Shown: one piece after another, positions 33,452-42,860 of the stretch
Layout: every line of letters begins with the position of its first letter
Numbering within the stretch: position 1 is the first letter of the stretch
Assembly: GCA_002205965.3 (NCBI GenBank)
Contig: NADL03000697.1
Span: 124,001-188,000 of the forward strand
Direction of reading: 5' to 3'
Length of the DNA stretch: 64,000 nucleotides
From: Kappaphycus alvarezii
Lineage: Eukaryota > Rhodophyta > Florideophyceae > Gigartinales > Solieriaceae
Notes under the pieces: generated by a model
The model's database searches: none
What the model saw: the letters and a program-made list of their open reading frames with translations, nothing else
What the model was told of the DNA's origin: nothing
Made by a program: the position numbers and the translations under genes

Positions 33452-34580
33452 CTACTCTCTTCGGAAACTAAATGCCTCTTTATCGCGAAACTTCGTAAAC
33501 GGTAATGGTAATTCTGAACTATAATTGGCACTCGTACTGCACTGCCACCGGCAGATATGATTTAGCAGTCTTCTTCAGATCCAATTTTATTCAGACTGCA
33601 GCATGCCACCTGCAGACACCATCCTGTAGAGTAAGGTCATTTTCAATTATCCCTCCCAAATATTCCTGATACTGTATGCTCATCCGAGACGGGTCGAGGG
33701 CTTGCAGTCTGGACCACTCGACCCCCAACTTATACCTGATATTTTCGCAGCTACAAGGCACTTATTTGGCCAAGTGTCGTCATTCCTTATCTCTAATCTA
33801 AATTTCCAGTATTTTGCTGACATTGACTTGACTTATCCAACCATCATAGATAGCCCTACCTTGGTTAGGGTTATCTATGATGGTTAGGTAGCTAACTAGT
33901 ATCTATATATACCTGTTCGTTAGTGCTCCAGACTAAAATTCCATCCCAGTGCTGGCTCTGAACTTGAGTCCCAACTTCCGCCTATGCAGAAAATTTGCCA
34001 AAGATAACTTTGGCTATAGCCACGTTTATCTGCCGGGGTCCCCCTTTTATTTACCCCATCTCTACCCAATTTTTTACTAACCCCTTTTTGTTTGCTTTTG
34101 ATTTCTACTCACACTTGCCGCCCCGGTATACGGCGTCTATACACAAATATAAGCTTTACGTTTGTCGTTGGTGACAACATCCTCATCTTCAAAGGAGATA
34201 TTCAGCATTTCAGACACACCACTACATCTTCTTGTTGTCCATTATTGCATCCCTAGTGTCTACAGCTCTTTTGAATATACTCTAATCAAGATTCTGGCAT
34301 TCCGCGAGTCACGGTATGGCCTTGAAACCCGGAGGGCAGGTCTACCATCCATCCATCTACGAAATTACCCCCAATGTACTATCTCAACTTCTCCTCGCCG
34401 TCGGAGAGCTGTGTTATTGGATCGCAGAATGCCCCAAGAGAAAGAGGGACAGCTATATCCCTGTGAGTTGTGGTGTGTGAGTTTTTTTTCTCTTTGTCTG
34501 ACGGGATTCAATTCTTGGACAAAACCAAATGCTCACTGCGGATTGCAATACAATTATCCCAGAACTAACTTATATTCACC
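33452..34580. other. Unassigned sequence beyond the minus gypsy copy
   Basis: Does not continue the non-LTR ORF that the gypsy element interrupts on its other side. A 148-codon frame at 34162-34608 has no recognised domain. Confidence 0.3.
33838..33886. repeat. Near-perfect hairpin
   Basis: Two arms of about 23 bases (CAACCATCATAGATAGCCC.. and GGTTAGGGTTATCTATGATG..) pair with only two or three mismatches around a two-base loop. Confidence 0.7.
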
Positions 34581-34599
34581 TTCAATAGTTGTCGTGCTG

Positions 34600-34990
34600 A
34601 CCTTTTAATTGTTCCCAATTCGCCCTGGGCCCTCTAAGGTTCGATATTACTGCAACCCTCTCCCATTCTACACCTTATTGTCAGTCTTTGTGCCCTAACT
34701 CTTACCTAGTTATCTTCTGTGCTGAATACGTCAGAGAGAAACGTTATTATGACCCTTTTTTATTACTTTATGATGGCCTTTAGTCCCCGAAATTTTGAAA
34801 TCTAGGGTCGTGTTGATCCTGAAACCAACGCTGAACCTAGAGGTATCTCCGAATACATGGCATCTCGAATAAGAACAGTTCCGTTGCCGACTACCGAAAT
34901 TCCCAGTATATTTTGAGCTGTCTGGTTAAATAGCAACCTTCGGTTGCAATTAATCGCATGAGTTTGTTATATCAAGATCGCTGACGGTTT
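34600..34990 (+). pseudogene. Non-LTR endonuclease-type C-terminal fragment (copy R4)
   Basis: Decayed peptides align with the C-terminus at 49600-50010: NSQFALGPLRFDITATLSHS (against DPQFAPRPQGYDVTMINPNS), a YYDPFLLLYD-like stretch, then DPETNAEPRGISEYMASR (against GPGTEAGLHRISEYIASR) and QPSVAINR-like residues near 34945. Several frame changes and stops. Confidence 0.5.
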
Positions 34991-35504
34991 TATTCTAGAC
35001 TACGAATAAATGTCTTACTTTTTATCCTAATCTGGCTAAGAATGATTAAGGCTCATATGTCTAATATTTAAATATTGAATGAGCAAGAAAATTGGGTATG
35101 TCCCAATAGTTATTTGAATAAATCAGTGCGGAAAATTATTTTAAATAAAACATTCCAAAATGGGGTTGCTGCAAGAGGAAAAGCCCACCAAATTAAAGTC
35201 ACGAAAAAAAGAAGAGATGAACGAGAACCGAGCATCGAAGGGTAACTATTTAATAGATAAGAGTAAATTATACCATTCATGCTCAGTAACTTACGTAGAA
35301 GTACTTCTTAGGTAAAAACCTCAATTTCAAACTCCCAACTATTTATTTCTGTAGTTGAAGTTTTCTGAAACCTTACATTTATTTCTCCTACAGATAATGA
35401 TTAAATCATTTCATGTGGACCTTTGACATAAACCTTATGTATAAAAACATAATAAGTTCCATCAAATTATTAAACGTAAATTTTATGTACGGCGAAAATA
35501 AAAA

Positions 35505-36012
35505 GAGGGTACTATCAGAATAAATATATATCTACTCTTTCCAACATTCAGTCTCGACATAAGAGCCAAAAAACTCCTCCAAAATATGCATATCTCCAAT
35601 GAAGTTCCTACAATTTTTTCGAACGTTCCAGAATGATAGATAACTCCCTTTTCCATTTCAAGTTCTTTCAACATCTCCTTATGCCCCTCAGTCTCCACTA
35701 AACCCTCAAGATTGGAGTCCGAAATAAACATCGCAACCCATCTCTCCATTTCTTCCCACATACACCAGCTCCTCGCGGTTGTATACAATGTTTGTTTCGA
35801 CTCAGTTATTGTCACGTTCTCATCCCTCAACATCCGTCTTATCATCGTCTGCTTCCTCTTTCTCTTCTGCTTTCTCTGCCTTCTTTATAGAAAGACCACA
35901 GAAAAAATCCCGAACGAAGTCCTGATCCACCCTTCTGCAGTAATCCTCTTAGTCAGTCGCCCCATTGGTCAAAAAACTCAGAAAATTGATGCAATAGCGA
36001 GCTATGGTTGAT
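35505..36012 (-). pseudogene. Acidic LTR-ORF family, diverged copy E
   Basis: The minus frame 35845-35483 holds VAMFISDSNLEGLVETEG and KGVIYHSGTFEKIVG. The shifted C-terminus reads GDMHILEEFFGS, as in the family C-terminus. Upstream (about 35990-35900) the peptide NGATD-EDYCRRVDQDFVRD matches GPTDYDDFYRRLDPERIRE of copy D. An LTR half downstream is not clear; only a trace may remain near 35160. This is an old member of the LTR-internal ORF family. Confidence 0.5.
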
Positions 36013-36099
36013 TTTGCGGCGCTAAGTGGATCATATTATATAGGTTGGCGAAACTTTAAGAGAATGTGAGGGTGAGCCGATGGAGTGGCTGATTGCACA

Positions 36100-36850
36100 G
36101 ATTTTTTTGCTTCAACACGTTCCTTTTGCACTTTTGATAAGGTATTTTAATCAAAGTATCACAGCGATAGTAGACATGAAAAATGCAAGGCAGTTTTCGC
36201 CTTTCACTTTGGATGTGATCGAGGAAAACTAGAAAACATATTTGATAAAATATCTTTCTAATAATATGTCTACACTAAATTTTGATCATGAAACAGTTAC
36301 GTAATTTTTCTTTTCGAAAGGCGTGGGTCACTTCTTCAAATAAAAATCGGACCGTGGAGTCTTACATTTAGATTTAATTTATCAAAAAAGGACTTCGGAT
36401 TTTTTCAAACTAAAGGAATGACGATTGGTTTAAAGAAATTGTCTGCGATAAATCCCAGGAAAACTAAGAGAGTAATTTGCGGAAAGGAAAGGTTTTGTCA
36501 AAGTTATTAACGCTTTTTTGGGGTTTGCGGAAGACTCGATGCTCTTCTCATTTGCATGGGAAAGAGCAACAGGGTTGACGACAGCTACGTCAAAAAGACT
36601 GTGCCACCGACAGCCTCCGTTGACGTGATATCGGGTCTTATCCGGTGCTGACTGTGTTTTATTATAAAAACAGTCCTTTCTGTAAGAAAGCGGCCGTCTC
36701 CATCCACTTTTTGTCTTCTTCATCTCTGAACTCTGATTTTTAAAAACAACTCTTCATACTTATTTTCTTTTAAAAATTAAAACCAAAATACCTAAACGGC
36801 TTTTCCTCCAGAAATCCAAATTCACTGTACAATTACAGCTCCATATTACC
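36100..36850. other. Intergenic, nothing recognised
   Basis: A 97-codon minus frame (36723-36430) has no recognised feature. Otherwise empty. Confidence 0.35.
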
Positions 36851-38128
36851 TGTGAGGATTTTGGGCCTCCTTTTTCAAAAAAAAAAAAGAATCTTTAGAT
36901 TCGTGATCCGCTTCGCCCTACAAATTCAGTTCCGATATTTTATCAAGAATATTTTTTGTTAGTGCCCTGAGTTTATGCAAAATCAAGGCTGCGTAGTTGC
37001 CTTGGATTTTTTTATTTCGTCCATGGTCGTGATAGTTTTCGAAGACGTCGCTATATTCAAAGTTTGACATCAACGTCGTTGAGTCAAAATCCTCGCAATA
37101 AACCAACGCAGCGGATGAACTCCCTTTTTGCCCTCAACACGACCAATCTCAACCATCCCTCACCATCGCCAAGTTATTTCGAGGCCGTCGCACCCTAAAC
37201 GCTCTGGACTTGATGGACGATGAACCAAACGACTACGATTATTCTTGTAGAAGAATGGACTGGTAAGGCTTTCTGGAGTGGGTCCGCCGGCACTGCTTTA
37301 AGGAAGCAGAAGATTCAGAGGAGGAGGTAAAGGAAGAGAATAGTGAAGAGGAGGCTGAGCAGGGAGAGTATGAGACTATGGAAGACAAATCGGAAGGTGA
37401 GGAGGAATGAGTGGAACCATTTGAGCCACTAGTGCTCAACGGTGGGGAGCTGATGTGGAGGACGGAGGATGGAGTGAGGGAGCAACATTTATTTCTGACT
37501 CTTCTGACAGTGGTGAAGAGGAGGATGAGTATTGTGATGAAGGATTCGAGAAGCTAAATATGTCTGAGCAGGCTATCTATCATCCTGGACCGTTCCCTGG
37601 GATTTTGTATGGATTGCATTAGACGTATGGATTTTTTGAAGGATGTTTTGGCTCTGATCTTGAGGACTACGATTGGCAGAGGTAAAGCTAGATATATTAT
37701 CGTGATAGTATCGGCTGTTTGTGTTTTTCGATCACCCGATTCCATATGATGAATTTTGTGGTACTTAGTATATTTTTTTGAGACTTTTCTAGTGTCATAG
37801 GGCTATCGGAAAAGTATATATAAGCAGAATAAACTGTTTCCTCTTGTAGAGGTCAAAATATTTTCCAGGCAACTTAAGTCAAGCCCCAATGAGTTAGGAA
37901 GTTGAGAGTCAACTTCAGACCGAAGAAACGTTTTCCATACGCTGATCAAAAATCATAAGCAGGAGACCTTGCCTCTTCTATATTCTCTTGTGTCCCTCTC
38001 AACTTTCTTCCTCACCCACCTTTCCATGTTAGCTCAACTATACCACGGTAGCCTTTTTATCGCTAGCAACTCCTCCTTCTTTGGTAATTGGTATTTTGCA
38101 TATCTTCTTCCGACGATTTTCCCCTATC
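36851..38128 (+). mobile_element. LTR with internal ORF (copy F), approximate left end
   Basis: The right half (about 37730-38128) matches the family R/U5 from TTTTGTGGTACTTAGTAT through the CAACTTC block to GATTTTCCCCTATC. The left part contains A-rich GAATCTTTAGATTC, CCGATATTTTATCAAGAATATTTTTTG and GACGTCGCTATATTCAAAGTTTG, which align with copy D from 17940 to 18170. The start is placed at a TGTGAGG near 36851. No target duplication was found. Confidence 0.6.
37213..37685 (+). pseudogene. LTR-internal acidic protein (copy F)
   Basis: ATG at 37213 in the same place as copy D. Blocks: DEPNDYDYSCRRMDW, a stop at 37264, EWVRRHCFKEAED, a Glu-rich run ending SEGEEE and a stop, EPFEPLVLNGG, ATFISDSSDSGEEEDE (the position of the VIVISDSSEEDEE motif in copy D), LNMSEQAIYHPGPFPGIL, and a C-terminus with FGSDLEDYDWQR and stop at 37683-37685. 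Order and spacing follow copy D. Three or four breaks make it non-functional as read. Confidence 0.6.
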
Positions 38129-39300
38129 GTTGTGCTTACAGCTGTAACGACAATGCTGCCAGTTCTCTCCGTAGATACCCATCATTTCAGGACAGCCTGC
38201 CTTCGGACAAAGTGTATTGACGTTGAACGAAGATTTCTGGCAGAAGTACTGGGAGATAAAGAGAAATCCGTGCTCTGGTTGTATTTCTAAAAACGGGGCA
38301 CCATGCTCATTTGACCATCTTGTGGATGAGGGCAGGGAAATAACGGTGCGAAAGTCCCAGGTGCGGATGTTGACAGACGGCAGAGTCTCTCACACGGCCC
38401 TCAAAACAGCATCTTTTACCTTCTTTGCGATATAAGGTTGGAGGAGCAAAAGTTGCTAAAAGGAAGTTGATCCGGGGGTCTCTAGGAGGCGCTACATGTG
38501 TAAAGGGCAGCGATAATACCTTGTATTTCAAGAGATCATGTACGGAGGGCGGCAAAAACTTACTTCATAGCTGATGCTTAGCGGCACTGGATGCAAGAAA
38601 CGAAGTGGGCGTCTTTTTTTCCAGAGGTGAGACAGATTCCCGGGGTTAGATGTTTCTCCTACGGTAAATCGATAACTAATTGTATTCTCTTGAATATTGT
38701 GCTGCCGAGTTCTCCATCGGCCAGTATACGGACACAGGTAGCGATGTGGCTGCCGAAATATTCAGTCTCTCGCCGTTTGCAAGAGAGTAGCACAACTCGC
38801 GGAATGTAGCTCACTTTGCATATTGCAATGTAGTCACACGGTTATAGAGGCGCGGAACCGTTTCTGTTTTCTCCTTTCCTTCTCTCTAAACTCCGTTTAG
38901 ATTCCCTCGCTACAAGTATCAGACGACAAAGTGAACTACACCATCAGTCTCCCCCAATTAGACACCGCCAGATGACGACCACGAGGTTAGATCTCAGAGG
39001 AAGGGCGAATATCGATCTCTTTGAGTGTGGCCTTGTGTTTAGCTGCAATTTGTCCGTCTTCATAATAAGAGGAGGTAAACGAAAAAGGAAAAATAACTTG
39101 ATTCGGGACCGATTCAGAGTGGCAGATACAATATAAAAATAGCTAGATAAAATGGAAGTAAATTTGGAGAGGACCCCGGTAATGATAAGCAAGGCTCAGG
39201 GAGGACGAAAAAAGACCGGAATTATGCGAACTTTTGGACAAGGGAGGTAGTACAGTAAACTAAAAGTATGTAGATGACGGTGACACAAATAATCTGTTCC
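38129..39300. other. Intergenic, nothing recognised
   Basis: Several short frames (for example 38217-38435 plus and 38555-38307 minus) without recognised domains. Confidence 0.35.
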
Positions 39301-39329
39301 TATAAGCACGCGCCTAACAGTACCCCTTA

Positions 39330-40030
39330 CCCAAAAGCAGAGTATCCTGAAATGCTGGATATCTACGGAGACCACTTGCTACATTGTCGCTTTGGCTGCG
39401 AGCGGAATATTCGCCGCAACAACCAGTTAACTTTACTGCAGAACAATCTCGCAAGAGCCGCCCGACGTCCAGTCATTGAGCCTCGTTTACACTACCAAAA
39501 CAGGACAAGGCCGGATATCAGGGCGATGAGTTCCGTCGGTGCACAGATTATTTTGACGCCTTCGTCAACCCGCTCGCTTCCTCCCACGCAAGAGCCAGGG
39601 CTTTCAACCCACTCAGACCACGCAGAGAAGCACCGGAAATAACAAGGGTTCCTTGCTGAGCTGCCTGGGAGAAACAGGCTGGTTCCTGTCCCATCTCAAC
39701 GCTTGGAGGTTGGCATCCGGTGGCGTTCTCCGTCGTCAAGGAACTCGCGAGAACGTTGCCACCCGCGCAATGGAACGGTTTTCGAATGTTAGAGCCATTC
39801 TTTTACAGCGGCACTCCGCTTTGACAGTAAACTCCAATGCCGCTTGTTTGGTGGCTAGCCTCCTTTCCACCTTCTGGTAGATTGAAGTGCCATCTACAGT
39901 TTTTCGACGCATTGTGCGGTCTCACAATTGGCTTGGCCATGATACGTTATCTACGCCCCGGTACAAATTTACTGGGTACCAACATACATATCAACTACAG
40001 TAAGTTAACTCCATTTCCCCCATTACTTCT
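39330..40030 (+). pseudogene. Non-LTR family 2: C-terminal endonuclease region and 3' UTR
   Basis: The frame from 39274 reads LDIYGDHLLHCRFGC, NNLARAARRPVIEPRLH and TRPDIRAMSSVGAQ, the knuckle and nuclease pattern seen at 8.9 kb. After frame shifts it continues ISTLGGWHPVAFSVVKELAR, TRAMERFSNVRAILL and NAACLVASLLSTFW (to about 39880). The C-terminus at 58.4 kb has the same order (HPDAYRVLTNVSRNMAVRAMET, then NIACLLAGLEPTFW). The next about 140 bases (39885-40020) are the family 3' UTR, also found alone at 40817-40960 and 53360-53515. Confidence 0.6.
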
Positions 40031-40129
40031 ACATTGCTTCGACCATCGGTACATGTATTTAATATAACATGCAGATTTGCAACTCCAAATGGGTTCCAGC
40101 CAATCCATACATCTCAATAAGAACACCCC

Positions 40130-40210
40130 CATTTTCCCCCAGTTCTTTCCCCATTACTATGTCTGCATATCTTTTTGAGTCGATTGTGGCTGTCTGCAGA
40201 ACTATGGATG
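40130..40210 (+). repeat. Non-LTR 3' terminal fragment, left half split by a solo LTR
   Basis: Contains CCCCATTACTATGTCTGC, GAGTCGATTGTGGCTGTCTG and CTATGGAT, matching the 57850 copy. It continues at 41074 after the LTR. Confidence 0.65.
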
Positions 40211-41073
40211 TGTTAGGGATAAATCAGCACGGGAAGAGATCCTCAGAACAATTACCCCAAGAAGGAGGTGTTACGAGCGGCAAACGGTATAGTCGAACAA
40301 ACAAAAAGGAGTCGATAGGGAAGACAGTTGAATGGACTACAAGCAAATATGGAAGGGGCAGGTCTACCACCTATGCTGAGTGACTAGCGTAAAATAAATT
40401 CTTCTTGGGTCTGAAGTTTACTCTCAACTTCCTAACTAGTTGGGACTGGGCTTGAAGTTGTCTGCCAACTTGCTTCACCTCCACTAAAAAAAAGCAGTTT
40501 TCTCTGCTTATATAGACTTTTGGCTACCCCAAAAGTCTCAAACAAACATACTAATAACCATAAAATGCATTCATGGGAATCGTGTGAACCAGAGAGACTA
40601 TTACAATATATTTCCTCAACGTAAATATCTAGGTGCCATATCCATGCCAGCCACCCATCGGCCAGGGGTGGTAATTGATGTGGCCACTATATAGACCTTT
40701 CAGAGCCACTCTTAGTATCACCAGCAACCTGGAACTGTACTGACATCTACTATGACAGCGTGTCCTAAAATAAAAAAATCAACCGATGAACTTGCCACAC
40801 TCACCCAAATTAAAAAGATTGGAGTGCCATCCACAGCTTTCGACGCATCGTACGGTTTCGCCATTGGCTCGACAATGATACGATATCTACGCTCCGGTAC
40901 AAATTTACTGGATACCAACCCACATATCTACCACAGTAAATTAACCCCCCATACAAAAAAAATTAAAAATATCTTGCAAATTCAAAAACTGTAAAAATAT
41001 CTTGCCAATTTCGATACTGTATACAATTATGGTCCTCATCTAGATTTTTTCGTGTGCGAATTTGCGCACATCA
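40211..41073 (-). mobile_element. Solo LTR of the gypsy family, carrying a small insertion
   Basis: Begins TGTTAGGGATAAATC (family: TGATAGGGGTAAATC) and ends GCGCACATCA. It matches the gypsy LTR along its length, with the R/U5 blocks and the U3 block around TAAAAATATCTTGC, interrupted only by a 144-bp insert. GGAT at 40206-40209 recurs at 41074-41077, consistent with a 4-bp target duplication. The U3 has no acidic ORF, as in the two intact elements. Confidence 0.8.
40817..40960 (+). mobile_element. 3'-UTR-only insertion of non-LTR family 2 in the solo LTR
   Basis: GATTGGAGTGCCATCCACAG through TTAACCCCCCATACAAAAAA interrupts the LTR. AATTAAAAA occurs at 40808-40816 and again at 40961-40969, whereas the empty LTR has it once, so the boundaries and a 9-bp target duplication are clear. 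The insert matches 39890-40020 and the reverse of 53360-53515. Confidence 0.75.
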
Positions 41074-41130
41074 GGATAGATCCGGTATATCTTCAAAAAG
41101 TAAAACACCTAAACCTTTCCCCCTTTGAAG
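41074..41130 (+). repeat. Non-LTR 3' terminal fragment, right half
   Basis: GGATAGATCCGGTATATC, AAAAGTAAAACACCTAAACC and a C-rich end complete the sequence interrupted at 40210. Confidence 0.65.
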
Positions 41131-41459
41131 ATATATTCGAAGTAATGGGAATGGGTGAAGGACCAGGACAAAGAGCTACGCAGTTCTCCTAGCAGGTAGT
41201 ATGGCACAAATTCTTCTAATGGGCTGGCTTCAGCCTGCCACACTGGCGTATGTCGGCTGCAATAATGAAAACCCAGTATTTCCCCATCTCACTTTTTCCT
41301 ATTATTGTGTGCAATAAACGTTGCATTCGACGCGATTTTGGATTCACATCCAAGACATGAGTGTAAAATTGATACTTTAAAAGGCTTTTTCATTGTATTG
41401 GACTACCCCGGTAATATAACCCTTGTCAGTTTTTCGCCAGCAGTCAAATTATTGTGAAG

Positions 41460-42057
41460 AACTTCACAAATGCCGGCGCCTGCGCGTTCTGTATATTCTT
41501 CGATGTACAGGGCCGCATACCACTCTTTCTGGAAGCCGAGACATTCGACTGTGGACTGCGAAGAGTCTCCGAGGACTTGCATGGTACATTCCGTCTCACT
41601 ACTGGACACTTGCTCAGCTCCTTCTCCGCATAGGTTGCCTTGGTCTTACTTCAAAAGTCCCTAGTTGGCGATATCTGCTACGCTGCCGCTGTCCTCTCTA
41701 GCCTTTCTCTGATCCAAATTCTCCTTTCATCTACTATTTTTCCGATGGAAGACCTCCTTCGCGACCCTCTTTAGCACGCCTCTGACTCCCGTGGCTTCTC
41801 GTCGCATTTTCAGCTTCCTGTTCTCCTTCATCTCCCGTCATCTTCCCGACGTTGTGTGTACTGCAATTATCAGCACTTAGCCTCCGATGTCTCTGCTCCT
41901 TTTGACTTTGCTCTAACCATCGCTTGGCGCCGGTCCTTGACATACTCTGGCATCATGCTAGTGTCTGCGCCTGTGCTGATGGCTCCGTTCATCGTCACAA
42001 TTTGCTTTGCGATCGCCTTTTTTGAGGTCACTCCTCTCGCCATTGCTCTCCGACCCG
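41460..42057 (+). pseudogene. Endonuclease-type non-LTR element (copy R2), part upstream of the gypsy insertion
   Basis: The frame KCRRLRVLYILRCTGPHTTLSGSRD-like near 41475 matches CYLIYVLRCTPPHLTLSGSQ of copy R1. Later, near 41985, SVHRHNLLCDRLF matches the RRHNCVRDRLI of the knuckle region. Just before 42057 the frame reads ALRP and continues after the gypsy element at 49571 as V-stop-ELDFPQD, matching IRPVREWTFPQD in R1. The element was already decayed (stops and shifts) when the gypsy copy inserted, or carries base errors. Confidence 0.65.
42054..42057. repeat. Target-site duplication CCCG, left copy
   Basis: CCCG precedes the 5' LTR. The same bases follow the 3' LTR at 49571-49574. Confidence 0.8.
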
Positions 42058-42773
42058 TGATGTGCGCAAATTCGACACGAAAAAAATCTAGATGAGGACC
42101 ATGATTGTATACAGTATCGGAATTGGGAAGATATTTTTACAGTTTTTGAATTTGCAAGATATTTTTAATTTGGGTGAGTGTGGCAAATTCGTCGGTTGAT
42201 TTTTTCATTTTAGGACACGCTGTCATAGTAGATGTCAGTACAGTTCCAGGTTGTGGGTGATACTACAAGTAGCTCTGAAAGGTCTATATAATGGCCACAT
42301 CAATTCCCACCCCTGGCCGATGGGTGGCTGGCATGGGTATGGCACCTAGATATTTACCTTGAGGAAATATCTTCTAATAGTCTCTCTGGTTCACACGATT
42401 ACCGTGAATACATTTTATGGTTATTAGTATGTTTGTTTGAGACTTTTGGGTAGCCAAAAGTCTATATAAGCCGAGTAAACTGCTTCCTTTAGTGGAGGTG
42501 AAGCAAGTTGGCAGACAACTTCAAGCCAAGTCCCGAGTAGTAGGAAGTTGAGAGTCAACTTCAGACCCAAGAAAACTTTTTCTTACGCTGTCGCAGAGCG
42601 TCGGTGGTAGACCCTGCCCCTTTTATACTTGCTTGTAGCTTCTCAACTCTCTTCTATATACACTCCCTTTTGTTCGTTCAACAATACCACGGTAGCACTT
42701 TTGTCGCTCGCAACACCTCCTTCTCAGGGTAATTGGTTCTGAGGATCTCTTCCCCGCCGATTTACCCCTATCA
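42058..42773 (+). repeat. 5' LTR of the plus gypsy copy
   Basis: Starts TGATGTGCGC and ends CCCCTATCA. Almost identical to 48853-49570; a two-base indel near the start (AATTCGACACG against AATTCGCACACG) is one of few differences. Confidence 0.95.
42463..42469 (+). promoter_or_regulatory. TATA-like box of the LTR promoter
   Basis: TATATAA in the context GTCTATATAAGCCGAG is preserved or recognisable in nearly all family LTRs here (for example 49259-49265). It is a likely core promoter at the U3/R boundary. The exact transcription start is unknown. Confidence 0.55.
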
Positions 42774-42775
42774 TT

Positions 42776-42793
42776 TGGTACTCTTGTGGAGGG
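42776..42793 (+). other. Putative primer-binding site
   Basis: TGGTACTCTTGTGGAGGG begins two bases after the 5' LTR. A TGG start fits pairing with the CCA end of a tRNA. I cannot name the tRNA. Confidence 0.4.
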
Positions 42794-42860
42794 GGTTGCA
42801 CCCGAGGTATTCGAGTTGAGCAGTAGTAAGGAACACTTCGGGGGATTTCTTTTCGTAATC

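Noticed and set aside
42786-42860. Gag start at the upstream GTG
   Set aside because: Non-ATG start just after the primer-binding region. The ATG at 42861 begins the sequence shared with the minus copy (MDLNAARITF).
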